A stretch of DNA of 10,084 nt, from assembly GCA_037441765.1 (NCBI GenBank), contig JBBIRM010000102.1, positions 1-10,084 of the forward strand, written 5' to 3'. Each line of letters opens with the position of its first letter. Within the stretch, counting starts at the first letter, position 1. The notes under the pieces are model-generated. The model was not told the origin of the DNA, searched no databases, and saw nothing but the letters and a program-made list of their open reading frames with translations. Origin of the DNA: JBBIRM01 sp037441765. GTDB lineage: Bacteria > Desulfobacterota > BSN033 > UBA1163. Positions 1 through 5,780 of this stretch are shown in pieces. A program made the translations under genes and the position numbers.

Positions 1-1
1 A

Positions 2-868
2 TCGGAGTGCATTCAGTGCCGAACCTGTGCTGAGGTTTGTCCGCAGAATGCGGTTATATTTCCTGCCTCTTTATCTTTGGGAGGGGAATATTCAAAGATA
101 GACTTTTCGAGGAGGGGATTTCTCTATTCTCTTGTGGGAGGATTGGGATTGGGGTTTTTGGCCAACCAAACACCATTTATCCACAGGCAGAATAAATATC
201 AACTCATTCGACCCCCGGGTGCCATCCCTGAAACAGAGTTTTTGCGGACCTGTATCCGATGTGGTGAATGTATGAAGTCTTGCCTGACCAATACCCTACA
301 GCCCTGTTTCTGGGAGTCTGGACTTATGGGGTTATGGACCCCAAAGATGGACTTGCGTTTGGCCCCCTGTGATCAGAATTGTAATGTCTGCGGTAAGGTC
401 TGCCCAACCCAGGCAATCCGGTCATTACCCTTAGAAGAGAAGACACATGCAAAAGTGGGAACAGCTGTTTTGCGGAAAGAGATGTGTCTTGTCTGGGCCC
501 AGAACAAACTCTGCCTCATTTGTGATGAGATCTGTCCATATAATGCGATTGTTTTTAGGCCAGTCGAAGGATATCGACGCCCATTTGTCATTGCCTCCAA
601 ATGTAATGGTTGCGGATTTTGTGAGCAAAGATGCCCTGTAAGGGGAGAATCGGCCATTGTGGTGATTCCAGAAGGAGAGGTTAGGCTGAAAGAAGGCTCA
701 TATGTCAAGGAGGCAAAGAGGTTAGAGTTGGAGTTCAAGCCCGACCCCGGGGACGATAGATATATAATTGAGGAGTCTGGTTTCAAATTGGATGAGAAAA
801 AGAGGGATGAAAAGAAACCTCCTGTTGAAGAAAAACCTACGCCCCAAAAGCCCAAGGGATTTTTATAA
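2..868 (+). CDS. NapH/MauM(NapG)-type polyferredoxin, 5' end outside the window
   Basis: This is a multi-cluster 4Fe-4S protein, probably membrane-anchored and passing electrons in an anaerobic respiratory chain. The frame is open to the left edge and already encodes a complete CxxCxxCxxxCP cluster (CIQCRTCAEVCP) in the first 40 bases. The TTG at base 77 is therefore an internal codon, not the start. Next come a twin-arginine-like stretch (SRRGFL, near base 107) and a hydrophobic segment (about bases 122-165). The MauM/NapG-type module follows: PPGAIPETEF, CIRCGECMKSC, CDQNCNVCGKVCP, an unusually spaced C-x8-CxxCxxxCP, and CNGCGFCEQRCP. Five clusters are visible. In the second, the fourth Cys is followed by Leu instead of Pro. 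The C-terminal 35 residues are charged, Lys/Glu/Pro-rich and probably disordered. An internal RR-plus-TM after a ferredoxin cluster suggests a NapH-like N-terminal part fused to MauM/NapG. The partner enzyme is not visible. Confidence 0.87.
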   Translation, partial: SECIQCRTCAEVCPQNAVIFPASLSLGGEYSKIDFSRRGFLYSLVGGLGLGFLANQTPFIHRQNKYQLIRPPGAIPETEFLRTCIRCGECMKSCLTNTLQPCFWESGLMGLWTPKMDLRLAPCDQNCNVCGKVCPTQAIRSLPLEEKTHAKVGTAVLRKEMCLVWAQNKLCLICDEICPYNAIVFRPVEGYRRPFVIASKCNGCGFCEQRCPVRGESAIVVIPEGEVRLKEGSYVKEAKRLELEFKPDPGDDRYIIEESGFKLDEKKRDEKKPPVEEKPTPQKPKGFL

Positions 869-905
869 AATCTCAAACTGGGTTTATTATAAGTAAAAAT
901 TATCG

Positions 906-1376
906 TTATTGGCCAAGAGTGGCTTTTTGACGGAGGGGTTTAAGTAAGAAGTCAAGGGCGTCAATAATGTTTGTAAAGATGAGGTCTGCCCTTTGAATTA
1001 ACTTCCCCGATGTTCCTTCTTTTCCAATTACAACCATACTTAAACCTGCTTCTTCCATCATACGGAAATCATCAATCCCATTACCAATCACGGCAGTCCT
1101 TGGAGGTCCCAAATTTAATAATAGATCTAATTTCTGCAAGGAGGAATCATCCTCCTTGGCAAAAAATAGTTCTGCCTTGACTCTCCTTAGAGTTTCTTTA
1201 ACCTTCTCTTGTTCCCCTTTTATTAAAATATAGATCTTCGTTCTTTTGGAAAGAAGATTGATTTTGTCCTTTGCCTTGGGGTGGACACGTCCATCTGAAG
1301 CAAGCGTTCCTTCAAAATCAATCAGAATATGGTCAATCTCGATGGGTTCTTGTCCTGGTCTCTGGATAGATATCAT
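906..1376 (-). CDS. HAD-superfamily protein of the soluble P-type-ATPase-like (COG4087) type
   Basis: A 156-residue single-domain HAD protein. The overall pattern matches small soluble P-type-ATPase-like HAD proteins: an N-terminal beta segment, then IDFEGTLASDG (residues 19-29), a Lys at 82 in QKLDLLLNLG, GNGIDD (98-103), and an ADLIFTNIIDALDFLLKPLR ending. Family members are presumed phosphatases, but substrates are unknown. D20 is the expected nucleophile. The second position of motif I, usually Asp (or Thr in true P-type ATPases), is Glu22. The motif II region reads IYILIKGEQ and lacks the usual Thr/Ser, so catalytic activity is doubtful. The ATG at 1376 gives the usual N-terminus, although no strong Shine-Dalgarno precedes it. 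It is the last gene of the pyrF-rlmB operon, 79 bases after rlmB. Confidence 0.8.
   Translation of the reverse strand: MISIQRPGQEPIEIDHILIDFEGTLASDGRVHPKAKDKINLLSKRTKIYILIKGEQEKVKETLRRVKAELFFAKEDDSSLQKLDLLLNLGPPRTAVIGNGIDDFRMMEEAGLSMVVIGKEGTSGKLIQRADLIFTNIIDALDFLLKPLRQKATLGQ
911..928 (+). terminator. possible intrinsic terminator of the polyferredoxin gene
   Basis: A short hairpin (GGCCA, loop AGAG, TGGCT, with one G-T wobble) runs directly into five T residues, about 43 bases after the polyferredoxin stop codon. It lies inside the last codons of the convergent HAD-like gene. The stem is only five pairs, so strength is uncertain. Confidence 0.4.
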
Positions 1377-1409
1377 TCTGCTTTATCCGTTAGAATTAAA
1401 TCCTCTCGT

Positions 1410-1458
1410 TAACCCACTCCCTTTCTCCTCTTAATATAAAGGAGGTTAGGTTGGGTTA
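1410..1458 (-). repeat. intercistronic inverted repeat between rlmB and the HAD gene
   Basis: A perfect 7-bp inverted repeat (TAACCCA at 1410-1416, TGGGTTA at 1452-1458) encloses a smaller one formed by CTCCT and AGGAG. The right arm covers the rlmB stop codon. In the minus-strand mRNA it would fold into a two-part hairpin. No U-tract follows, so it looks more like a processing, attenuation or stability element than a terminator. Confidence 0.4.
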
Positions 1459-2202
1459 TTCATTTATATGAAGTGCCCTCTGCCTCATCACTTCGTAAAG
1501 GATCATTCCAGCCGATACAGAGACATTGAACGAGGAGACAGGGCCCTTCATGGGAATGGAGAATAGTCGATCGCATCTCTGTTTGACCAGGGGCCGGATT
1601 CCCTTTCCTTCCCCGCCAATCACAATGGCAAGGTTGATATTGAGATCCAGCTCGTAGAGATGATCCTTTGCTTCTCCAGAGGCCCCGTAAACCCATATCC
1701 CTTCGTTTTTCAGATAATCAATCGTCTTAGCAATATTGACGACTCGTCCGATAGGCAAATGGGCGACCGCTCCTGCTGAGGCTTTCACCACCGCCGGGGT
1801 AATCCCCACTGCTCTATCTTTTGGGATCAGTATGCCATCAACGCCGCATCCTAAGGAAGTTCTAATTATGGATCCAAAATTTTGAGGATCCTGAACGCCA
1901 TCAAGAATCAATAGTAAAGCCTTCGATCCACTCTCTCTCCAGCGAGAGATGATCTCATCCGTTCCCGCATAGGAGATCTCCTGAAGTATAGCGATGATGT
2001 TCTGATGGACCCCTCCTTTGCTCAATCTCTCAAGAGATTCCTTCTGGCAGAATATAATAGGGATATTCTTTTTGCTTGCTTTCTCAATGATTGTTTGTAA
2101 ATTGGAAGAGGGTTTTTGTGTTCCAAGAAATATTTTTTGGATGGGTAAGTTTGATTTCAGTGCTTCCTCAACAGGGTGAATTCCATAGATAATATGAGAC
2201 AT
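1456..2202 (-). CDS. rlmB: 23S rRNA (guanosine-2'-O-)-methyltransferase RlmB, SpoU/TrmH family
   Basis: A 248-residue SPOUT methyltransferase that transfers a methyl group from S-adenosylmethionine to a ribose 2'-OH. In RlmB the target is G2251 of 23S rRNA in the peptidyl-transferase P loop. Residues 1-75 form the L30e-like substrate-binding domain, starting with IYGIHPVEEAL. The catalytic knot follows, with motif 1 NFGSIIRT (108-115, including N108 and R114), motif 2 GGEGKGI (196-202) and motif 3 IPMKGPVSSFNVSVSAG (216-232, N226). Length is normal for RlmB/TrmH group 3. The related TrmH and YsgA enzymes share these motifs, so the exact rRNA position is inferred from the family. It follows pyrF by 60 bases, with a weak Shine-Dalgarno before the ATG at 2202, and is probably co-transcribed with it. 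Confidence 0.92.
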   Translation of the reverse strand: MSHIIYGIHPVEEALKSNLPIQKIFLGTQKPSSNLQTIIEKASKKNIPIIFCQKESLERLSKGGVHQNIIAILQEISYAGTDEIISRWRESGSKALLLILDGVQDPQNFGSIIRTSLGCGVDGILIPKDRAVGITPAVVKASAGAVAHLPIGRVVNIAKTIDYLKNEGIWVYGASGEAKDHLYELDLNINLAIVIGGEGKGIRPLVKQRCDRLFSIPMKGPVSSFNVSVSAGMILYEVMRQRALHINE

Positions 2203-2223
2203 AGAATGATGAAATCCGAAGAG

Positions 2224-2258
2224 TTTGTTTAGAATTTAGCGTTTTGGGTTTAGGGTTT
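2224..2258. repeat. TTTAGGG-like low-complexity tract between pyrF and rlmB
   Basis: The spacer contains degenerate repeats of a TTTRG unit, ending in TTGGGTTTAGGGTTT on the plus strand (CCCTAAACCCAA in the mRNA sense). It fills most of the 60-base gap and shows no hairpin. Confidence 0.4.
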
Positions 2259-2262
2259 CATA

Positions 2263-2976
2263 TTAAGAGATATCTTCAATAATCCTCTCAACCGCTTCTA
2301 TGGGATCTTTAGCCTCCCTAATGGGCCGTCCGATGACAAGGTAATCTGCGCCTGCGGAAAGTGCTTCGCGGGGGGAGAGGGTTCTTTTCTGATCGTCCTT
2401 TTTATCCGAAGGAGCGCGAATGCCAGGCGTAACAATGAGAAAATCCTTACCACATTTTTCTCGAATTATACCTATTTCCTGAGGTGAAGCAACCACACCA
2501 TCCACCCCTGCCTTTTTTGCGAGAAGGGCGAGTCGTAAAACTGCCTCAAATATCGGACCATTCAACCCAACCTCTCTTAATGTCCCCTCATCCATGCTTG
2601 TTAGAAGGGTGACCGCCAAGATAATAGGTCTGGGAATGGCGAGGCTTTTGGCCACTGTCCTCGAGGCCTCAACCGTCTTTCTCATCATTTCAAATCCTCC
2701 GAGGGCATGAAGGTTAAACATCGTTACCTGATGCTTGGTAGCCTCCTCCCCTGCTTTGGAAACCGTGTTGGGAATGTCATGGAATTTCAGATCGAGAAAG
2801 ACCTTCTGCCCTTTCTGCCGAATCATATCGATCACCTTTGGCCCGGTGTGGGTAAAGAGTTGTTTGCCTACCTTAAAAACCCCAACATGGTCTTTAAGCA
2901 AGTTCACCCATCGCTGGGCTTCTCGAAAATGTTCGACATCGAGAGCAAAAATAATCCTTTCTTTAGGATGTTTCAC
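2263..2976 (-). CDS. pyrF: orotidine 5'-phosphate decarboxylase
   Basis: A 237-residue TIM-barrel enzyme that decarboxylates OMP to UMP in the last step of de novo pyrimidine synthesis, in the cytoplasm. Visible signatures are FALDV (10-14), K35 in FKVG, and the catalytic array DLKFHDIPNT (62-71) with D62, K64 and D67. TPGIR (183-187) and DYLVIGRPI (211-219, R217 phosphate-binding) follow. Length is typical of subfamily 1. The start is a GTG at 2976: an in-frame TAA lies immediately upstream, and a GGGTGA Shine-Dalgarno sits about 8 bases before it. It is first in the operon with rlmB and the HAD gene. No other pyr gene is in the window, and no pyrimidine attenuator is seen in the short leader. 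Confidence 0.97.
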   Translation of the reverse strand: MKHPKERIIFALDVEHFREAQRWVNLLKDHVGVFKVGKQLFTHTGPKVIDMIRQKGQKVFLDLKFHDIPNTVSKAGEEATKHQVTMFNLHALGGFEMMRKTVEASRTVAKSLAIPRPIILAVTLLTSMDEGTLREVGLNGPIFEAVLRLALLAKKAGVDGVVASPQEIGIIREKCGKDFLIVTPGIRAPSDKKDDQKRTLSPREALSAGADYLVIGRPIREAKDPIEAVERIIEDIS

Positions 2977-3001
2977 TTAGATTCACCCAATATTTTTCTT
3001 A

Positions 3002-3031
3002 ATCATATAAAGATTAGGTTAAGAGTGTCAA
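3002..3031 (-). promoter_or_regulatory. sigma70-type promoter of the pyrF-rlmB-HAD operon
   Basis: Read on the minus strand: -35 TTGACA (3026-3031, perfect consensus), an 18-base spacer, and -10 TATGAT (3002-3007, one mismatch). It lies about 25 bases upstream of the pyrF GTG, leaving a short leader with the Shine-Dalgarno. Confidence 0.8.
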
Positions 3032-3050
3032 TAGGCAATTTTGAGGCCTC

Positions 3051-3066
3051 TGTTCGAATGCGAACA
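3051..3066. promoter_or_regulatory. perfect inverted repeat upstream of the pyrF promoter, candidate operator
   Basis: TGTTCG-AATG-CGAACA is a perfect 6-bp inverted repeat, 19 bases upstream of the pyrF -35 box. The size and spacing suit a dimeric regulator site. It is the reverse arrangement of a Gram-positive LexA box, so LexA is not claimed. The binding protein is unknown. Confidence 0.3.
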
Positions 3067-3117
3067 CTGAGAAGTTATTAATGTGAGCACTAAATAAATG
3101 ACATTTTAATAAGGGCT

Positions 3118-3170
3118 CGGCAAGCCACAAGGGCTTGTTCTACGAGAAATTAAACGAATCTCAAACGTAG
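3118..3170 (+). other. two small hairpins at the start of the structured intergenic region
   Basis: The first hairpin pairs CAAGCC (3121-3126) with GGCTTG (3132-3137) across a 5-base loop, extendable by two G-T pairs. The second pairs CTACG (3140-3144) with CGTAG (3166-3170), with a possible inner GAGA/TCTC pairing. No T-tract follows either one. They may belong to a longer structured transcript with the two foldbacks downstream. Confidence 0.3.
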
Positions 3171-3178
3171 GGTAAGGG

Positions 3179-3268
3179 CTTTTCCCATGCCGCATCCGGT
3201 CTCATTTCTTATGTCGAATTAAGACACATTCTCATTGGGAAAGTCGATAAGACAGACCATGGGGGAAG
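3179..3268. repeat. 90-base foldback, possible structured RNA element
   Basis: The base of the foldback is an 11-bp pairing (3179-3189 with 3258-3268, including two G-T wobbles). Inside it, GTCT pairs with AGAC, then TCTTAT and CG pair with CG and ATAAGA, and an apical TTCTC pairs with GGGAA. The nested pairing continues to the tip, giving a rod rather than one chance stem. It is non-coding, and its function is not recognised. Confidence 0.35.
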
Positions 3269-3369
3269 GTAAGGGGGATAACTTTAAATATTTAATTGCC
3301 CTGATTAATAATATGGGATAAAAGTGATAGACGGTCATCGTAATGCCTCAATGAAAGGGGAGGAATTAT

Positions 3370-3405
3370 ATGAATCGGGTAGGGATATCTCCGAAAATCC
3401 TATAA
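3370..3405 (+). other. 11-codon open frame behind a strong Shine-Dalgarno
   Basis: AAGGGGAGG lies about 8 bases before an ATG that opens MNRVGISPKIL and then TAA. The ribosome site is among the best in the window, yet the frame is tiny and lies wholly in the left arm of the 175-nt foldback. It could be a leader peptide or a remnant of a longer gene. It could also be chance purine richness. Confidence 0.25.
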
Positions 3406-3546
3406 AGCGGATCGGTTAATAGAATGCCTTAAGAAAGTGATTCCACATAGTAGATGGTAGTTTTTTCAATACTCAAGGGATTCCGTGGTCAGGGAGCACT
3501 CTAAGGTTTCCGCTATAAGATTTTCTCCGACATCCCTACCCGATTC
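3372..3546 (+). ncRNA. 175-nt rod-like foldback: candidate non-coding RNA or MITE-like element
   Basis: The ends are a perfect 15-bp inverted repeat (3372-3386 with 3532-3546). The helix continues, with a 3x3 internal loop in which both strands read UCC, to GCGG/CCGC at 3407-3410 and 3510-3513. An asymmetric bubble follows (16 bases on the left, 3 on the right). A second helix is made of CCTTA/TAAGG, AGTG/CACT and TTCC/GGGA. A long closing helix, a central bubble and a terminal helix at about 175 nt resemble 6S RNA in outline. I do not see the conserved 6S sequence motifs, and the neighbours are not the usual 6S ones. A decayed miniature transposon with long terminal inverted repeats is the main alternative, but no target-site duplication is visible. 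The strand is a guess from the terminator-like hairpin downstream. Confidence 0.35.
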
Positions 3547-3564
3547 CCCAGATGAGTGAGAGGT

Positions 3565-3583
3565 TATTGGTCAGCCAATTTTT
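3565..3583 (+). terminator. weak intrinsic terminator after the foldback
   Basis: ATTGG-TCAG-CCAAT is a perfect 5-bp hairpin running into a T-run (TTTTTAG). It separates the structured intergenic region from the promoter of the next gene. The stem is short and AT-rich, so confidence is limited. Confidence 0.4.
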
Positions 3584-3585
3584 AG

Positions 3586-3614
3586 TTTACAAGTCCTGGG
3601 GGCTTTGGTATAAA
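3586..3614 (+). promoter_or_regulatory. sigma70-type promoter of the 89-residue protein gene
   Basis: -35 TTTACA (3586-3591), a 17-base spacer, and -10 TATAAA (3609-3614). It is about 31 bases upstream of the ATG at 3645, which is preceded by AGGAG-type ribosome sites. Confidence 0.65.
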
Positions 3615-3644
3615 TTTAATAAACAAGGAGCATAGGAGAAAATC

Positions 3645-3914
3645 ATGACCTCAGGAAACAGAGAGATAATAGAAGAGGATCGGAAGGTTCGTTTTCTCCG
3701 TTACTTAGTTGATTTTACCCTTCTCTCCATCCAGCAGAACGACCTCACCCTCGAAGAGGCATTGAAGATGGTAGAGGATGTTAAAAGGACAACCCTTGGA
3801 CTTTTCCCCGAAAAGGAAGATGCCTTCGAATTGATCTATCGTCCCCGTTTTTATAGAGCCATTAGGGAACGATTTGGATTTAGCCCCCCATTTCCTGAGC
3901 GATCATTTCCTTAA
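3645..3914 (+). CDS. small conserved-looking hypothetical protein (89 aa)
   Basis: I do not recognise a named family. The protein is cytoplasmic-looking: no signal peptide or membrane segment, charged, mostly helical. Helix-forming stretches are IIEEDRKVRFLRYLVDFTLL (8-27) and LTLEEALKMVEDVKRTTLGL (34-53). A short motif, LFPEKEDAFELIYRPRFYRAI, follows at 53-73. This layout (a helical pair, then a FELIY.PRF-type tail) resembles small uncharacterised deltaproteobacterial proteins, but that is recollection rather than a search. The gene is supported by its own promoter, a good Shine-Dalgarno (AGGAG before ATG) and a frame open throughout. Its last 35 bases overlap the 3' end of proS tail to tail. 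The C-terminal PPFPERSFP tail is encoded in that overlap. Confidence 0.72.
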   Translation: MTSGNREIIEEDRKVRFLRYLVDFTLLSIQQNDLTLEEALKMVEDVKRTTLGLFPEKEDAFELIYRPRFYRAIRERFGFSPPFPERSFP

Positions 3915-5595
3915 TCTTCTCGACCACATCTTCCTTCTTCACCAGAAGGATTTCACCAGTCCTCCTCTTTTTGATTTCCACCAGTCCTTTCTTTAAATTC
4001 TTCTCGCCAAGGGTGATTCTCAATGGAATTCCAATGAGATCTGCGTCTTTGAACTTTACTCCAGGGGTTTCTTCTCGATCATCATAGAGCACTTCTATCT
4101 TTTCATCTTTCAGGGCATGATAGAGTTGTTCCGAAGTTTCCCTCAAGAGGCCTATTTTAATGTTGACAGGAAGCAGTATTACTTGAAAGGGGGCGATGGC
4201 CATAGGGAAAACGATTCCATCCTTATCATAATACTGTTCGATTGCCGCTGCCAATGTCCTCCCAATTCCTATTCCATAACAACCCATCACGATCTCTCTT
4301 TCCCTTCCCTGTTCATCCAAAAAGGTTGCGCCCATGGCTTGACTATATTTTGTGCCGAGTTTGAAGGTATGCCCAACTTCGATTCCTTTATCCACCCTTG
4401 TCTCTCTTCCACAGATGGGGCAGAGGTCTCCGGGAAAAAATTTCCTGAGGTCCATAAATTGAGAGACCTCAAAATCCCTCCCCATATTCACATTCAGAAA
4501 GTGGTAATCCCTCTCATTGGCGCCTGTTACAAAGTTGACCATGGGTTCAATATCAAGATCAGCGAGGATGGGAATGGAGAGGCCAAGAGGACCGGCAAAA
4601 CCCTTTGGGGCATGGGTGATCTCTTCAACCTTCTCATCTCCTGCCAGTTGAAGGTGATGGGTTTTCAGAGCAGATTTTAGTTTCCTCTCACTGATCTCAT
4701 GGTCTCCCCGGACAAGGACAGCCACACAACCTTGATCCGTCTCGAAGATAAGGGTTTTGACCAAATCCTGAGGGGAGACCCTAAGAAACTGAGTGACCTC
4801 TTCTACGGTTCGCTGATTTGGGGTAAAGACCTTTTGAATGGATTTAAATGAGTCCCTTTTGGCAGTCTTTATTTGCCTTTTAAACTCTGCCCTTTCAACA
4901 TTTGCTGCGTAGGAGCATTGGGTGCAACTAACAATGGTCTCTTCCCCTGTTTCCGCAAGCACCATAAATTCGTGCGAGAAGGACCCACCGATCAGTCCTG
5001 ATTCTGCCTCCACCACTTTAAAGGTTAACCCGCACCTCCGAAAGATGCGACAGTAGGCATCAACCATCTTTTGATAACTCTCATCTGCTCCCTTCTCGTC
5101 AATATCGAAACTGTAGGCATCCTTCATCAAAAATTCTCGGGCTCGCATCACCCCAAAACGTGGCCTGATTTCGTCTCTAAATTTGGTTTGGATCTGGTAA
5201 AGGTTGAGAGGCATCTGACGATAAGAACGAATCTCCTTTCTGGCAATATCTGTAATGACCTCTTCATGGGTTGGACCGAGACAGCAATCCCGATTATGGC
5301 GATCTTTAAAACGGGCCAATTCCTTTCCATACTCCTCCCATCGATGGCTCTCCTGCCAGAGCTCTGCAGGTTGGACAAATGGGAGGAGGACCTCCAGGGC
5401 ACCTGCCTGGTTCATCTCCTCCCGAATGATCGTTTCAACTTTCTGGATCACTCGAAATCCAAATGGAAGGAAATTGTAGATCCCGGAGGTCAGTTTTCGA
5501 ATCATCCCTGCCCTGAGCATGAGTTGGTGGCTGGGGACCTCTGCCTCCGAAGGGACTTCCTTCAGGGTAGGAAGAAAATATTGAGAATATCGCAT
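3880..5595 (-). CDS. proS: prolyl-tRNA synthetase, bacterial type with editing domain
   Basis: A 571-residue class II aminoacyl-tRNA synthetase that charges tRNA-Pro in the cytoplasm. Domains in order: catalytic core with FLPFGFRVIQKVE (42-54), GPTHEEVIT (107-115) and motif 2 from RDEIRPRFG to LMKDAYSF (140-163). The INS (YbaK-like) editing insertion, about residues 225-385, removes mischarged alanine, with K280 in LVKTLIF as the conserved editing lysine. CPICG (392-396) may bind metal. Motif 3 is GCYGIGIGR (438-446), and the anticodon-binding domain runs from about 467 to the end. Length is normal for the long bacterial form. The ATG at 5595 is supported by GGAGAGGAGAG just upstream. It is divergent from the PAP2 gene and appears to be a single-gene unit. 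Confidence 0.97.
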   Translation of the reverse strand: MRYSQYFLPTLKEVPSEAEVPSHQLMLRAGMIRKLTSGIYNFLPFGFRVIQKVETIIREEMNQAGALEVLLPFVQPAELWQESHRWEEYGKELARFKDRHNRDCCLGPTHEEVITDIARKEIRSYRQMPLNLYQIQTKFRDEIRPRFGVMRAREFLMKDAYSFDIDEKGADESYQKMVDAYCRIFRRCGLTFKVVEAESGLIGGSFSHEFMVLAETGEETIVSCTQCSYAANVERAEFKRQIKTAKRDSFKSIQKVFTPNQRTVEEVTQFLRVSPQDLVKTLIFETDQGCVAVLVRGDHEISERKLKSALKTHHLQLAGDEKVEEITHAPKGFAGPLGLSIPILADLDIEPMVNFVTGANERDYHFLNVNMGRDFEVSQFMDLRKFFPGDLCPICGRETRVDKGIEVGHTFKLGTKYSQAMGATFLDEQGREREIVMGCYGIGIGRTLAAAIEQYYDKDGIVFPMAIAPFQVILLPVNIKIGLLRETSEQLYHALKDEKIEVLYDDREETPGVKFKDADLIGIPLRITLGEKNLKKGLVEIKKRRTGEILLVKKEDVVEKIKEMIAQEMGG

Positions 5596-5780
5596 TGCAT
5601 CTCTCCTCTCCTTTATTGTGAGGTTGGAAAAGAGATTAAAACATTCAACCCCTTGAAAAAGGGTCTTCTAAGAGTAATAATTCCTTTAAAAAAATTTCTC
5701 CAAAATAATTAAACTGATAATAAGAAAAATTCAAACCCAAAAATAAATCATCGGGAGGAAAACTCCACTCCAATCCTCAA
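5596..5780. promoter_or_regulatory. divergent promoter region between proS and the PAP2 gene
   Basis: An AT-rich 185-base gap. On the plus strand, TTGAAA (5653-5658), 16 bases and TAATAA (5675-5680) could drive the PAP2 gene. On the minus strand, TTGAAT with a 17-base spacer and TAATTA, or TTGGAG with an 18-base spacer and TATTAC, could drive proS. A small CCCTT-GAAA-AAGGG hairpin overlaps the plus-strand -35. None of these is close enough to consensus to be certain. Confidence 0.35.
5754..5766 (+). promoter_or_regulatory. Shine-Dalgarno-like site inside a hairpin, PAP2 leader
   Basis: GGAG-GAAAA-CTCC forms a 4-bp hairpin that hides the only purine-rich ribosome site before the PAP2 gene. 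The site is more than 20 bases from the ATG at 5781, too far for normal use, and there is no in-frame start codon between. The start may therefore be poorly or conditionally translated. Confidence 0.3.

Noticed and set aside
77..868. TTG at base 77 as the start of the 4Fe-4S protein
   Set aside because: The frame is open to the left edge and encodes a full CxxCxxCxxxCP cluster before base 77, so the gene starts outside the window.
373..876. Antisense open frame opposite the polyferredoxin
   Set aside because: It lies wholly on the complement of a well-supported gene, has no ribosome site or recognisable domain, and is explained as a shadow frame.
3051..3066. GTTCGAATG as a tRNA T-arm
   Set aside because: No acceptor, D or anticodon stems can be placed around it. 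It is better read as a simple inverted repeat.
3051..3066. LexA/SOS box
   Set aside because: The Gram-positive box is CGAAC-N4-GTTCG. Here the half-sites are in the opposite order, and no SOS gene follows.
2707..3081. Plus-strand frame running from inside pyrF into the intergenic region
   Set aside because: Mostly antisense to pyrF and its promoter, with no family resemblance.
3121..3137. CAAGCC/GGCTTG hairpin as an intrinsic terminator
   Set aside because: It is not followed by a T-tract on either strand, and no gene ends near it on the plus strand.
3372..3546. Firm call as 6S RNA
   Set aside because: The outline fits, but the bubble is very uneven (16 versus 3 bases), the conserved 6S motifs are not seen, and the typical neighbours are absent.
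3372..3546. Insertion sequence
   Set aside because: No transposase frame lies between the arms and no target-site duplication flanks them.
4117..4680. Long plus-strand frames opposite proS (also 5071-5712)
   Set aside because: They are complements of conserved proS domains with low-complexity, unconvincing proteins.
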